The notes under the pieces were generated by a model. That model had not been told where the DNA came from. It ran no database searches and worked only from the letters and a program-made list of their open reading frames with translations. Shown here piece by piece: positions 1 through 7,490 of a stretch of 64,000 nt of DNA (position 1 is its first letter; every line of letters starts with the position of its first letter). Location: NCBI GenBank assembly GCA_021732745.1, contig JAKFUK010000001.1, positions 1,128,931 through 1,192,930 on the forward strand, given 5' to 3'. The position numbers and the translations under genes were made by a program. This DNA is from Nevskia sp. GTDB taxonomy: Bacteria; Pseudomonadota; Gammaproteobacteria; Nevskiales; Nevskiaceae.

Positions 1-1203
1 TTCGACTTCGCTCTTGATCAGCGGCTTGTCGCGCAGCGGCCGCGCCGGGCCACTCAGCGTCGCTTCCGAGTAGCGCTTGTTGCCCTTGACGATGATCTTG
101 GCCAGCCGGCCTTCGAGCACATCGATGCGAATTTTTTCATCGGCACCGATCGACTGCGCCGGCAGGAAGGCCCGCGCCAGGATGAAGCCGGCCGCCTTGT
201 AGACCTCGGTGATGCGATCGGCGACCGCCTGCATCTGCGCGAAGCTCAGCTTGATCGGGCCGCCGCCGTCAGCCGCCAGACGCGCGTATTCGGCATCGGC
301 CAGCGCCTGCATCGCGGCGGGCGTGATGCCCAGTTCGGCGTGATCGGCAACGCCGGTGACGGTGAAGCCGCGCACGCCGACCGTCGGCATCGGCGCGTCG
401 GCTTCGGGACGATCGCGCAGTGGCGGCACGGCAACCACCACCGGTGCCGGTGGCAGGCCCTCGACCACCTCGATGCGCACCGTCTTGTCGTCACCGACCG
501 ACTGCCCCGGCAGATAAGCCTGCGACTGCGTGAAGCCCGCTGCCTGGTAGCGTTCGGCGATGCGATCAGCCACCCGCTGCAATTGCGCGTAGCTGAGCAT
601 CGAGCCCTCGCCGGCGGCGGCGCTCAAGTTCGCATACTCGGTGTCGGCCAGCGCCTGGATCGCCTGCGCCGTGATGCCGAGATCGGCATGCTCGCCGACC
701 CCCGTCACCTTGACGCCGCGCACCGCGATGGTCGGTACCTGGGCATCGGCCGGATTGCGATCCTGCGGTGCCAGCACGGTGCGATGGTCGACAGATGTCG
801 ATTCCGGGGCTGCGGTCGATACCGTGGCCGTTGCCGGCACCGGCCGGGCCTCCGATCGGGCGGGCGCGGTGGCCGGGGTGCGGGCCGCTGCCGCTTCCGG
901 GCGCGCCGGTGTCGCAGCTGTCGGCGTCTGCGCCGCAGTGCTTACTGGCGGCGCGGCAGGCGGCTCGACCGGCGTTGCCGCTGCGGCGGCTGGAGAATCG
1001 GTCACGGTGGCGGCCGGGGGTTCCACGGGGGGTGCCGCCGGTGCCGATTTCGGCGGCGCGACCGGGCGCGCCGGTGTTGCCGGTGCCGGCTTCTCCTTCG
1101 AGCAGGCCGGAACCGCCAGTGCCAGCGCCAGTATCGCCGCCCGCAAACGGGCAGCACCCGGATTGACCGGCAGCAGGCGCAGGGATTCTCGATTCGATTT
1201 CAT
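1..1203 (-). CDS. TpsB-type outer-membrane transporter (ShlB/FhaC/HecB family), 5' part only, with two POTRA_2 repeats
   Basis: This reading frame is open from an ATG at 1203 to the window edge, giving 401 codons without a stop. The first ~34 residues look like a lipoprotein-type signal (hydrophobic AAILALALAVPAC, possible lipidated Cys34). They are followed by a long Ala/Pro/Thr-rich linker to about residue 150. Two similar blocks follow at about 155-250 and 270-370. Each has a VRG-x-x-VTGV start, an SxAQxQxVADRI helix, an xAGF turn and an LPxQSxGxD strand, the signature of the POTRA_2 domain of two-partner-secretion transporters. After the second block GNKRYSE looks like the start of a further POTRA. 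The beta-barrel must lie upstream of position 1. A GGGAG Shine-Dalgarno sits 6-7 bases before the ATG. The family exports a partner (TpsA) exoprotein across the outer membrane. A lipobox and a duplicated first POTRA are unusual; the lipobox is an inference. Confidence 0.8.
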   Translation of the reverse strand, partial: MKSNRESLRLLPVNPGAARLRAAILALALAVPACSKEKPAPATPARPVAPPKSAPAAPPVEPPAATVTDSPAAAAATPVEPPAAPPVSTAAQTPTAATPARPEAAAARTPATAPARSEARPVPATATVSTAAPESTSVDHRTVLAPQDRNPADAQVPTIAVRGVKVTGVGEHADLGITAQAIQALADTEYANLSAAAGEGSMLSYAQLQRVADRIAERYQAAGFTQSQAYLPGQSVGDDKTVRIEVVEGLPPAPVVVAVPPLRDRPEADAPMPTVGVRGFTVTGVADHAELGITPAAMQALADAEYARLAADGGGPIKLSFAQMQAVADRITEVYKAAGFILARAFLPAQSIGADEKIRIDVLEGRLAKIIVKGNKRYSEATLSGPARPLRDKPLIKSEVE

Positions 1204-1606
1204 GTCAGCTCCCAAGGATTGGCGCGGCGCTGCCCTGAGGGCGCGCCGGTCTTTTCGTGATCTGGTTGGCCGTTCAGGTCGGCGGGGGCTCGGTGGCAGG
1301 GACCCTGCTGCACCGTGCTGCGGCGTACCACTTCCGATGTGGAGATCGGTATATCGGACGGCATGTGAATGCTCCCGTAAACCTCTAGTCGCCTCTGTAC
1401 CGCCCCGGCTCCCCTACGACCCGGGACGCCGGTTGCCACGGCAACCCGCAAGTTGCCTTTTGCGTCCGCGCCTCAGCCGCAGTGGCGACTGCCGTAGCGA
1501 CTTGCCACCGGGGCTGCCATTGAACCAGTCGCGATGCCCGCACGCACTGCGAAAGCTACTACGACTGCGTCGACAATGAGAACCACCGCACGATGCTGGC
1601 AAGCGA
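1204..1606. other. Intergenic region, no gene supported
   Basis: These 403 bases separate the start of the TpsB-like gene from the end of the T6SS kinase operon. Both neighbours are read from the minus strand. The segment must hold the promoter and ribosome binding site of the TpsB-like gene, but I cannot place a convincing -35/-10 pair. A perfect 7-bp inverted repeat with a 2-base centre lies at 1431-1446. A weak hairpin followed by four T residues at 1440-1461 faces the plus strand, where there is no gene. The long plus-strand frames here are composition artefacts. Confidence 0.6.
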
Positions 1607-2254
1607 TCATGACGCTGAATCGAGTGCCCGCAGCAAACGCTCCAGCGATTCGGTGCCGCTGCCCGCCGGATCGTTGTTTGAATCGGGTGTCGCCAGGGCC
1701 TTGCGCACGCTCAGGTTGTAGGCAGCCTGATCGCGCAATTGCTGCAACGCCGGCCGGCTCAGCGCTTGCCGGCGCAGGGCCGGCTCGGCACGCGTCCAGC
1801 GCGCCAGCCAGGCCTCCACCGAAGCGGGTTGCCAGTCGTCGCGCGCCGTGAATTCGCTGGCGTCGGCTTCCAGATCGGCCAGCGGCGTGCGCGCCGCAAC
1901 CGGAGCAACCGGTGAGAGCGCGTCCTCCGGCGCTTTCAGCAGCCAGACCAATGCACCCGCGACCACCAGCATGCCGATGCCGAACAAGGCCCAGTATTTC
2001 CAGGCGATCGACGGCGCTGCCGGCCGGGTCGGCGCAGCGGCCGGTGGCGACGACGACTGCGGCGCTCGCGGCCGCGCCGCCGCCGGCCCTGCCGGCAGCG
2101 ATTTGCGCGTGGTGTCGGCATCGCCGCCGCTGCGCAGCGCGGCCAGCACATGGCGTCGTCGCGCCCGGTATTCGTCGCGCTGGATCTGACCGAGCCGGTA
2201 GGCATCGCCGAGGATCTGCAAATCCTGATTCACGGCGCGCAGGCGATCGTTCAT
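1607..2254 (-). CDS. Hypothetical single-pass membrane protein at the end of the T6SS regulatory operon
   Basis: The predicted protein has 215 residues. Its first ~45 residues (RLGQIQRDEYRARRRHVLAAL) resemble a SHOCT-type short oligomerisation helix. A Pro/Ala-rich stretch follows, then one clear membrane segment near residues 85-105 (ALFGIGMLVVAGALVWLL) and a charged, helical C-terminal domain of about 100 residues. The ATG overlaps the stop of the upstream kinase gene by four bases (ATGA), so translation is probably coupled and the product is likely to work with the kinase. I do not recognise a family and assign no function. Topology suggests a cytoplasmic N-terminus and an extracytoplasmic C-terminus, by inference only. 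Confidence 0.8.
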   Translation of the reverse strand: MNDRLRAVNQDLQILGDAYRLGQIQRDEYRARRRHVLAALRSGGDADTTRKSLPAGPAAARPRAPQSSSPPAAAPTRPAAPSIAWKYWALFGIGMLVVAGALVWLLKAPEDALSPVAPVAARTPLADLEADASEFTARDDWQPASVEAWLARWTRAEPALRRQALSRPALQQLRDQAAYNLSVRKALATPDSNNDPAGSGTESLERLLRALDSAS

Positions 2255-5200
2255 TTCAGTTCCCTCAGCACCCGGAAGCCGACATCCTTCTTGGGCGAAC
2301 CGTCGTCATCGCGCTTGGCCTCGACCGTGCAATCCGACCAGTAGTCGTTGAAGCTCGCCCCGCGCACCACCGTGCGGCCACCCGCCGTCACCCATTCCCA
2401 GACATTGCCGCTCATGTGGACCAGGCCCCAGGGATTGGGATCGCGACCCTTGGCCGACACCGGCACACCATCGCCGGGCTGACCACCCGGCGGCACGCAA
2501 TTGGAGTTCTCCGCCTGCTTGAAGCCGCCGCCGCCCCGCGCCGCGTGCAGCCATTCGGCGTCGGTCGGCAGCCGGTAGACATAGCCGCCACTGGCCTTGC
2601 TCAGCCAGGCGGCATAGGCGTTGGCCTGGGCGAGACTGACATTGGTGACCGGCGCGTTGGCGAATTCCTCGTCGCCTGCTGACTTGGCGGCGCAGCTCCG
2701 AGTGGCGGCGCAGAACTCGTTGTAATTGGCGATCGACACTTCCGAGCGCGTCAGCCCGTAGCCCGTGCCGCCTCCCATCCCGGGGACGATGGCCAGACGC
2801 GGCCCGCGTCGGCCGCCGGACAGGGCGTCGAAGCAGGCCTTGCCGTTGCCGATCAGGGTCGGCTTGTTGCAGGGGTCCGGACCGGTGGCGATGAACGGCG
2901 GCTCTTCCACGGGCGCGGTTGTCGCCGCAGCCGGTGGCGGCGTGGTTGCAGGCGTCGCCGGCCGGGTTTCCGTTGCCGGCGGCGCAACCGGCGGCGCGGC
3001 TGGTGCTGGCCCGGCACCCGGCACTGCGCCGGGCGTCGCCACCGGCGGCGGCGTCACCACTGGCGGCGCAGCACTTCCCGGCTTGATCTTTTCGATCTGC
3101 GCGGCCAGCGTCTTCTCCTTGAGCTGACCGGCGGCGACCAGATCGGCTTCAAGCCTTGCGTACGCCGCCGGATCGAGCTTGCGGGTGTCGTCGAGCTGCT
3201 TTTTCAGTGCCGCGTAGGCGGGCGGCGTCAGCGGCTGGTCGCCGGCTTTCTTGACGGCGGCAACCAGGTCGTAGCGCGCCTTCAGACCCTTGAATTCCGG
3301 ACGATCGCCAACCGTCTTCTGGGCCTGATTGATCAGATCCGACGCGGTCTGCCAGTTGCGGCGCTGGAACGCTTCCGCCGCCAGCCGCAGATAAGCATCG
3401 CCCAGCAATTGCTGGCCCTCGAGCTTGACGAAGGGATTGTCCGGTTGCAGCGCGCGGATGCGGGCCAGCGATTCGCGGGCCTTCTGGACATCGTTGGCGG
3501 CCGCTGCGCTCTTCACCGATTCGATGCGCGCCTTGACCTCGGCCTCGGCGTTCTCGAGGTCGATCTTCGCCTGGTTGTCGCGTTGCAACTGGTCGATGCG
3601 GGCGCGCTGTTCCAAAAGCTTCGCGGACTTCGGCTGTGCCTTGAGGCCGTAATCGAGTGCCAGCTTCGCCTGCGGAATCGACTGCGGCGTGGTGATCTTC
3701 GCCACTTCGGCGGCGATGCGCTCACCCAGCGATTCGACCAGCGCCCGGGTTTCAGGCGTGCTGTCGCCTTTGAGGGCATCGGTCGCGGCGGTCACCGAAC
3801 GCTGCCAGTCGGCGCTCAGCTGCGGCTTGGCCAGCAGGTCCGACAGGGTCTTGCGGGCGCTGCCCAGCTTCTGCGCCTGCGCCTGCGCCTGCTGGTTCTT
3901 CGCATCGAGGCGCGCCTGCTGCACTTCGCCGAGGATCACGGCATAGCCGGCATCCGCAGCATTGATCTGCTGGCCCGCCTTGGCCAGACGTTCGGCATCG
4001 TCCAGCGCGCCGGCCGCGATGCGCTCGCGCGCCAGTTTCTGGACGCCGGCATCGACCTGGGCGCGCAGTGCGGCGAATTCGCTGGAGGCAGCACCGACCG
4101 TGCCGCTGGCCTCGCCGAGTGCGGAGCGGACATCCTGCAGCCAGACCGCCGTGCCGAGCGGCTTGGCCAGCAGCGCGGCAACCCGTGCCTTGCTCTGTTC
4201 ACTGCGCTGCGCCTTGGTCTGCGCTTCCTGGGCCAGCCTGTTCTGCTGGTCGAGCAGCGATTGGCGGGCCTTGGCGAGCTGCGGATCGCCGGGAAACAGA
4301 TCAAGGCCGAAGCCGGCCAGATCAATCGCCGCCGTCAGATCGGCGGTTTCCCGCACCTGCCCCGCCAGCGCTGCGCGCAGTCGCACGGCCTGCGCTTCGA
4401 GCATTGCGGCCAGCGCCTTGTCGTCGCCAACGGCCGTGCCCGCCTTGCGATAGGCGTTGGCGGCTTGATCGCGCCAGTCAGGCGCATTGACCGGCCGATC
4501 AATGAGCCCGGCCAACGTGCCGATCGCCTGTTCGCGCTCGCGCTTGACACGCGCGGCTTCCTGTTCCTTCTGCTGCTCGGCGATCAGCGACGCCCCGAGT
4601 TCGCTGATCTGGGCGGCACGCGCCTTCATGCGCGCCGAATCGGCGAACCAGCGGTTGGCCAGTTCCAGGCGCTGCCGGGCTTCGTCGATGCGGCCGCCGT
4701 CGAGCGAAGCGCCGATCGCCGCGTCGTATTTCAGCTCCAGCCGGGCGTTGCTGAGCAGGCCGCTGCCGGGGTCGATGGCCTTGATCTTCGCCAGGGTCAG
4801 CACCGCGTTGTCGCTGCCGGCGTCGAAGATCTGGTCGGCGTCGATCTGCGCGGTCAGCGTGCTGTCGAGCGTGTTCAGCAGATCGTTGCGGCTGCGTTCG
4901 ACCTCGGCACGCTTCTGGGTCAGGGTCGGCGTGAACAGCTTGAGTTCATCGGACAGCGCAAACACTTTCTGCGCCGCCTGATAGTCGTAGCGGTTCTGGT
5001 CCGGATTCCAGTAGCCATCGACCCGGGCGACGAGGAAGCGCTCGATCACTTCGCTGCGGCCCAGCACCAGACGGATGCGGGTATCGGCGTCGAGATCGCC
5101 GAGTGCCGTGCGCGCTTCGGTCTCGTCGGCGTAGACATCGGCGCGGGCGGTGTCGAAGCGTCCGAACAGGGTTTCGACGCGCTGCGATTCGCGCCAGTTG

Positions 5201-6744
5201 AGCAGGCCGAGGGTGCCGCCGCCCAGCACCAGCAGCGCCGGCACGCCGATCTTCAGGTACGGCATCGCCCGTTCGGTCAGCGACAGCTCGCGCAGGCCTT
5301 CGGCGAGATCCATCGCGCTTTTCAGCCGCTGCTCGCGCGTGAAGGCGACCGCCGCGCACAGGGCCTTGTACTGGCGCTTGGTCAGACCCGGCACCGGCGG
5401 CGGGCGGCGGCCTTCCTTCTGCGCGATCTCGGCGGAAACCTTGTCGAAGGGGTGCTTGCCGGTCAGCAGTTCGAAGGCGACGCAGCCGAGCGCGTAGAGA
5501 TCGTCGGCGTTCTCAGGCTCCTTGCCCTGGATCATTTCCAGACTGGCGTAGGCCGGCGTCAAGGCACCCAGCGAGCCGGCGTCGAACACCGTGGTTTCGC
5601 CGACCGCATCGCCCATCTTGCCGGCGCGGGCGATGCCGAAATCGAACACTTTCGGCACCCCGCCCCGGGTGACCATGACGTTGCCGGGCTTGAAATCCGA
5701 GTGCACCACGCCTTCGGAATGCGCGCGGTTCAGGCCCCGGCACATGCCTTCGATCAGCGGCCGGGCGTCTTTCAGCGGCAGGCCGTTGTAGGCCTTGTCG
5801 CGGATCAGGCCTTTCAGGTCCGAGCCGTCGATGTACTCCATGGTCATGAAGACGATGGAGCCATCCTTGTCGAAATCGAAGACGCGGACGATGTTGTCGT
5901 GCGCCAGTTGCTGGCTGCGCCGCGATTCGCGTTGCAGCGCGATCAGCGAATCGGGATGGCGGCGGAACTCGTCGTTCAGCACCTTGACCGCGAGGTAGGG
6001 ATCGCGGTCGCGGGCTTCCACCTTGCGCTCGTCGCGGGCCATGTAGACCACACCCATGCCGCCGCGACCGATCTCCTTTTCGAGATAGAAACGGCCTTTC
6101 AGCAGCGAGCCGACAGTGACGAAATCGCCGCCTTCGGCATCGGCGACGCGCTGCCAGGTCGAACTCGACGATCCCGTACCGGACTGGGTGCCTGACTGGG
6201 TGCCGGACTGGGTCGCAGCGGTCGCCGTGACCAGCGGATCCGGCGGTGGCAAAGGGCGCGCCGCCGGCTGGACGATGGTGACTTCGGCGTCCGTCGGCGG
6301 CGGCGGCGGTGGCGACACGGTCGCGACGCGAACCACGGTGGCATCGTCATCGACCGGCGGCGGCGCGGGCCGAATCGGTGCCTGCACGCGGGTGACATCG
6401 TCCGCTGGCGGTGCGGCGGGCTTGACCACGGTGGCGTCGTCGGCTGGCGGCAGCGGGGCGGCGGCGGGCTTGACCACCGTGGCATCGTCGAGCACGGCGT
6501 TCGGGCGCACGGTCGGCAGGGTGGCGTCGTCGCCTGCGGCCTGAACGGTGCGCAGCCGGGCGATGATCGCGTCGACCGTTGCCGCATCAAGCCCGCCGCC
6601 CTCGCCCAGCCGCTTGAGCCCCGCGAGTTCCGACTGGTGATCGCTGTCGGCACGCGGGCCGCGGGCATCGAGTGCGGCCAGCACTTCGGCGAGCGTGGCG
6701 CGGCCGGCGCGCAGGGCGGCGATCAGTTCAGCAAGGCTTTTCAT
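2251..6744 (-). CDS. ppkA: T6SS serine/threonine protein kinase PpkA with C-terminal FGE-sulfatase (SUMF1-like) domain
   Basis: The 1497-residue protein has a Hanks-type kinase domain at about 218-480: glycine loop GRGGMG (226-231), Lys254 in AVKVL, catalytic loop HSDFKPGN (348-355, Asp350), and DFG (368-370). One membrane helix follows at about 497-515. A long helical, probably periplasmic region rich in Ala/Gln/Lys runs from ~520 to ~1240. A Pro-rich linker then leads to a formylglycine-generating-enzyme-type domain in the last ~190 residues (RLPTDAEWLHAARGG, GNVWEWV, VRGASF, GFRVLR). The N-terminal 70-160 region repeats DDATVVKP-like motifs that look like phospho-Thr sites. PpkA is known to phosphorylate T6SS targets and recruit the FHA protein. 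The gene follows pppA by 20 bases. The usual HRD motif reads HSD, still with its Asp. Confidence 0.95.
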   Translation of the reverse strand: MKSLAELIAALRAGRATLAEVLAALDARGPRADSDHQSELAGLKRLGEGGGLDAATVDAIIARLRTVQAAGDDATLPTVRPNAVLDDATVVKPAAAPLPPADDATVVKPAAPPADDVTRVQAPIRPAPPPVDDDATVVRVATVSPPPPPPTDAEVTIVQPAARPLPPPDPLVTATAATQSGTQSGTQSGTGSSSSTWQRVADAEGGDFVTVGSLLKGRFYLEKEIGRGGMGVVYMARDERKVEARDRDPYLAVKVLNDEFRRHPDSLIALQRESRRSQQLAHDNIVRVFDFDKDGSIVFMTMEYIDGSDLKGLIRDKAYNGLPLKDARPLIEGMCRGLNRAHSEGVVHSDFKPGNVMVTRGGVPKVFDFGIARAGKMGDAVGETTVFDAGSLGALTPAYASLEMIQGKEPENADDLYALGCVAFELLTGKHPFDKVSAEIAQKEGRRPPPVPGLTKRQYKALCAAVAFTREQRLKSAMDLAEGLRELSLTERAMPYLKIGVPALLVLGGGTLGLLNWRESQRVETLFGRFDTARADVYADETEARTALGDLDADTRIRLVLGRSEVIERFLVARVDGYWNPDQNRYDYQAAQKVFALSDELKLFTPTLTQKRAEVERSRNDLLNTLDSTLTAQIDADQIFDAGSDNAVLTLAKIKAIDPGSGLLSNARLELKYDAAIGASLDGGRIDEARQRLELANRWFADSARMKARAAQISELGASLIAEQQKEQEAARVKREREQAIGTLAGLIDRPVNAPDWRDQAANAYRKAGTAVGDDKALAAMLEAQAVRLRAALAGQVRETADLTAAIDLAGFGLDLFPGDPQLAKARQSLLDQQNRLAQEAQTKAQRSEQSKARVAALLAKPLGTAVWLQDVRSALGEASGTVGAASSEFAALRAQVDAGVQKLARERIAAGALDDAERLAKAGQQINAADAGYAVILGEVQQARLDAKNQQAQAQAQKLGSARKTLSDLLAKPQLSADWQRSVTAATDALKGDSTPETRALVESLGERIAAEVAKITTPQSIPQAKLALDYGLKAQPKSAKLLEQRARIDQLQRDNQAKIDLENAEAEVKARIESVKSAAAANDVQKARESLARIRALQPDNPFVKLEGQQLLGDAYLRLAAEAFQRRNWQTASDLINQAQKTVGDRPEFKGLKARYDLVAAVKKAGDQPLTPPAYAALKKQLDDTRKLDPAAYARLEADLVAAGQLKEKTLAAQIEKIKPGSAAPPVVTPPPVATPGAVPGAGPAPAAPPVAPPATETRPATPATTPPPAAATTAPVEEPPFIATGPDPCNKPTLIGNGKACFDALSGGRRGPRLAIVPGMGGGTGYGLTRSEVSIANYNEFCAATRSCAAKSAGDEEFANAPVTNVSLAQANAYAAWLSKASGGYVYRLPTDAEWLHAARGGGGFKQAENSNCVPPGGQPGDGVPVSAKGRDPNPWGLVHMSGNVWEWVTAGGRTVVRGASFNDYWSDCTVEAKRDDDGSPKKDVGFRVLRELK

Positions 6745-6764
6745 GTCAGGCCGAGGGCGTCCGG

Positions 6765-7490
6765 TCAGCCGTTGAGGCGCACGACGATCGCCGAGACATT
6801 GTCCCGGGCCCCGCGCGCCAGCGAGGTTTCAAAAATGCTGCCGATCAGGGTTGGCGGCATGCAGTCGCTGCGAAAAGCGGCTTCGAGTTCACGATCGGTC
6901 ATTTCCTTGTTGACGCCGTCGGAGCAGAGCAGGAACTGCATGCCGGGCCGGCGCTCGGTCAGCACCCAGTCGACATACAGGCGCTCTTCGGCCCCGATGG
7001 CGCGGGTCAGCACGCCGCCGCCCGGTTGCGGGGCCGGCCGGTCGCCGACGTGGGTCTGGTCGTCGTCGACGCCGTGGGCGTGGTCGCGCGTCGCCTGACG
7101 CAGGCGGCCGTCCTGGTAGCAGTAGACGCGGCTGTCGCCGACCCAGCCACACAGCATGTAGTCACGGTGGTGGACCAGCAGGGCGACGGTGGAGCCGATC
7201 AGGTCGACGCCACGCTCGTAGGCAGTGCGGCGCAATTCGGCGTTGATGGCTTCGAGCGTGTCCTCGATCGCTTCCATGAAGTTGTCGACGCTGTCCGGAC
7301 GCCGCAGCCGGCCCAGACGGTCGACGATCATCTGGCTGGCGTAATCGCCGGCCGCGTGGCCGCCGAGCCCGTCGGCGACCACCCAGAGGCCGATGTCGTC
7401 GCGCACCAGCACCGCATCTTCGTTGTGACCGCGCACGCGGCCGGTGTCGGTGCGGCCGGCGGCAACGTAGGCAGGCAAGGCTGGGCTCAT
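6765..7490 (-). CDS. pppA: PP2C-family protein phosphatase PppA
   Basis: The 241-residue protein has the full set of PP2C motifs. These are GRVRGHNEDAVLV near the start with the metal-binding Asp, VVADGLGGHAAGD, VGDSRVY, LLCSDGVN and the closing ARDNVSAIVV. It belongs to the T6SS post-translational switch and removes phosphate placed by PpkA, keeping the apparatus off until triggered. The ATG overlaps the stop of the upstream tagF fusion gene by four bases (ATGA), and ppkA follows 20 bases later, so all three are co-transcribed. The protein has no signal peptide or membrane segment and should be cytoplasmic. Confidence 0.95.
   Translation of the reverse strand: MSPALPAYVAAGRTDTGRVRGHNEDAVLVRDDIGLWVVADGLGGHAAGDYASQMIVDRLGRLRRPDSVDNFMEAIEDTLEAINAELRRTAYERGVDLIGSTVALLVHHRDYMLCGWVGDSRVYCYQDGRLRQATRDHAHGVDDDQTHVGDRPAPQPGGGVLTRAIGAEERLYVDWVLTERRPGMQFLLCSDGVNKEMTDRELEAAFRSDCMPPTLIGSIFETSLARGARDNVSAIVVRLNG

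Noticed and set aside
1440..1461. Hairpin with a short T-run facing the plus strand
   Set aside because: Only six base pairs and four T residues, and no plus-strand gene upstream to terminate.
340..1579. Long plus-strand open frames at the left edge
   Set aside because: They are Arg/Gly or Ala/Gly low-complexity shadows of the minus-strand TpsB-like gene, whose POTRA repeats are unmistakable.
3409..6195. A 928-codon open frame on the plus strand, antisense to ppkA
   Set aside because: It is His/Arg/Leu-rich, shows no domain and mirrors the third-position GC bias of the clearly homologous kinase gene.
6170..6220. Tandem 12-base repeats within ppkA as a possible CRISPR or VNTR locus
   Set aside because: They are three in-frame copies encoding a GTQS-type linker in the kinase; no spacer structure exists.
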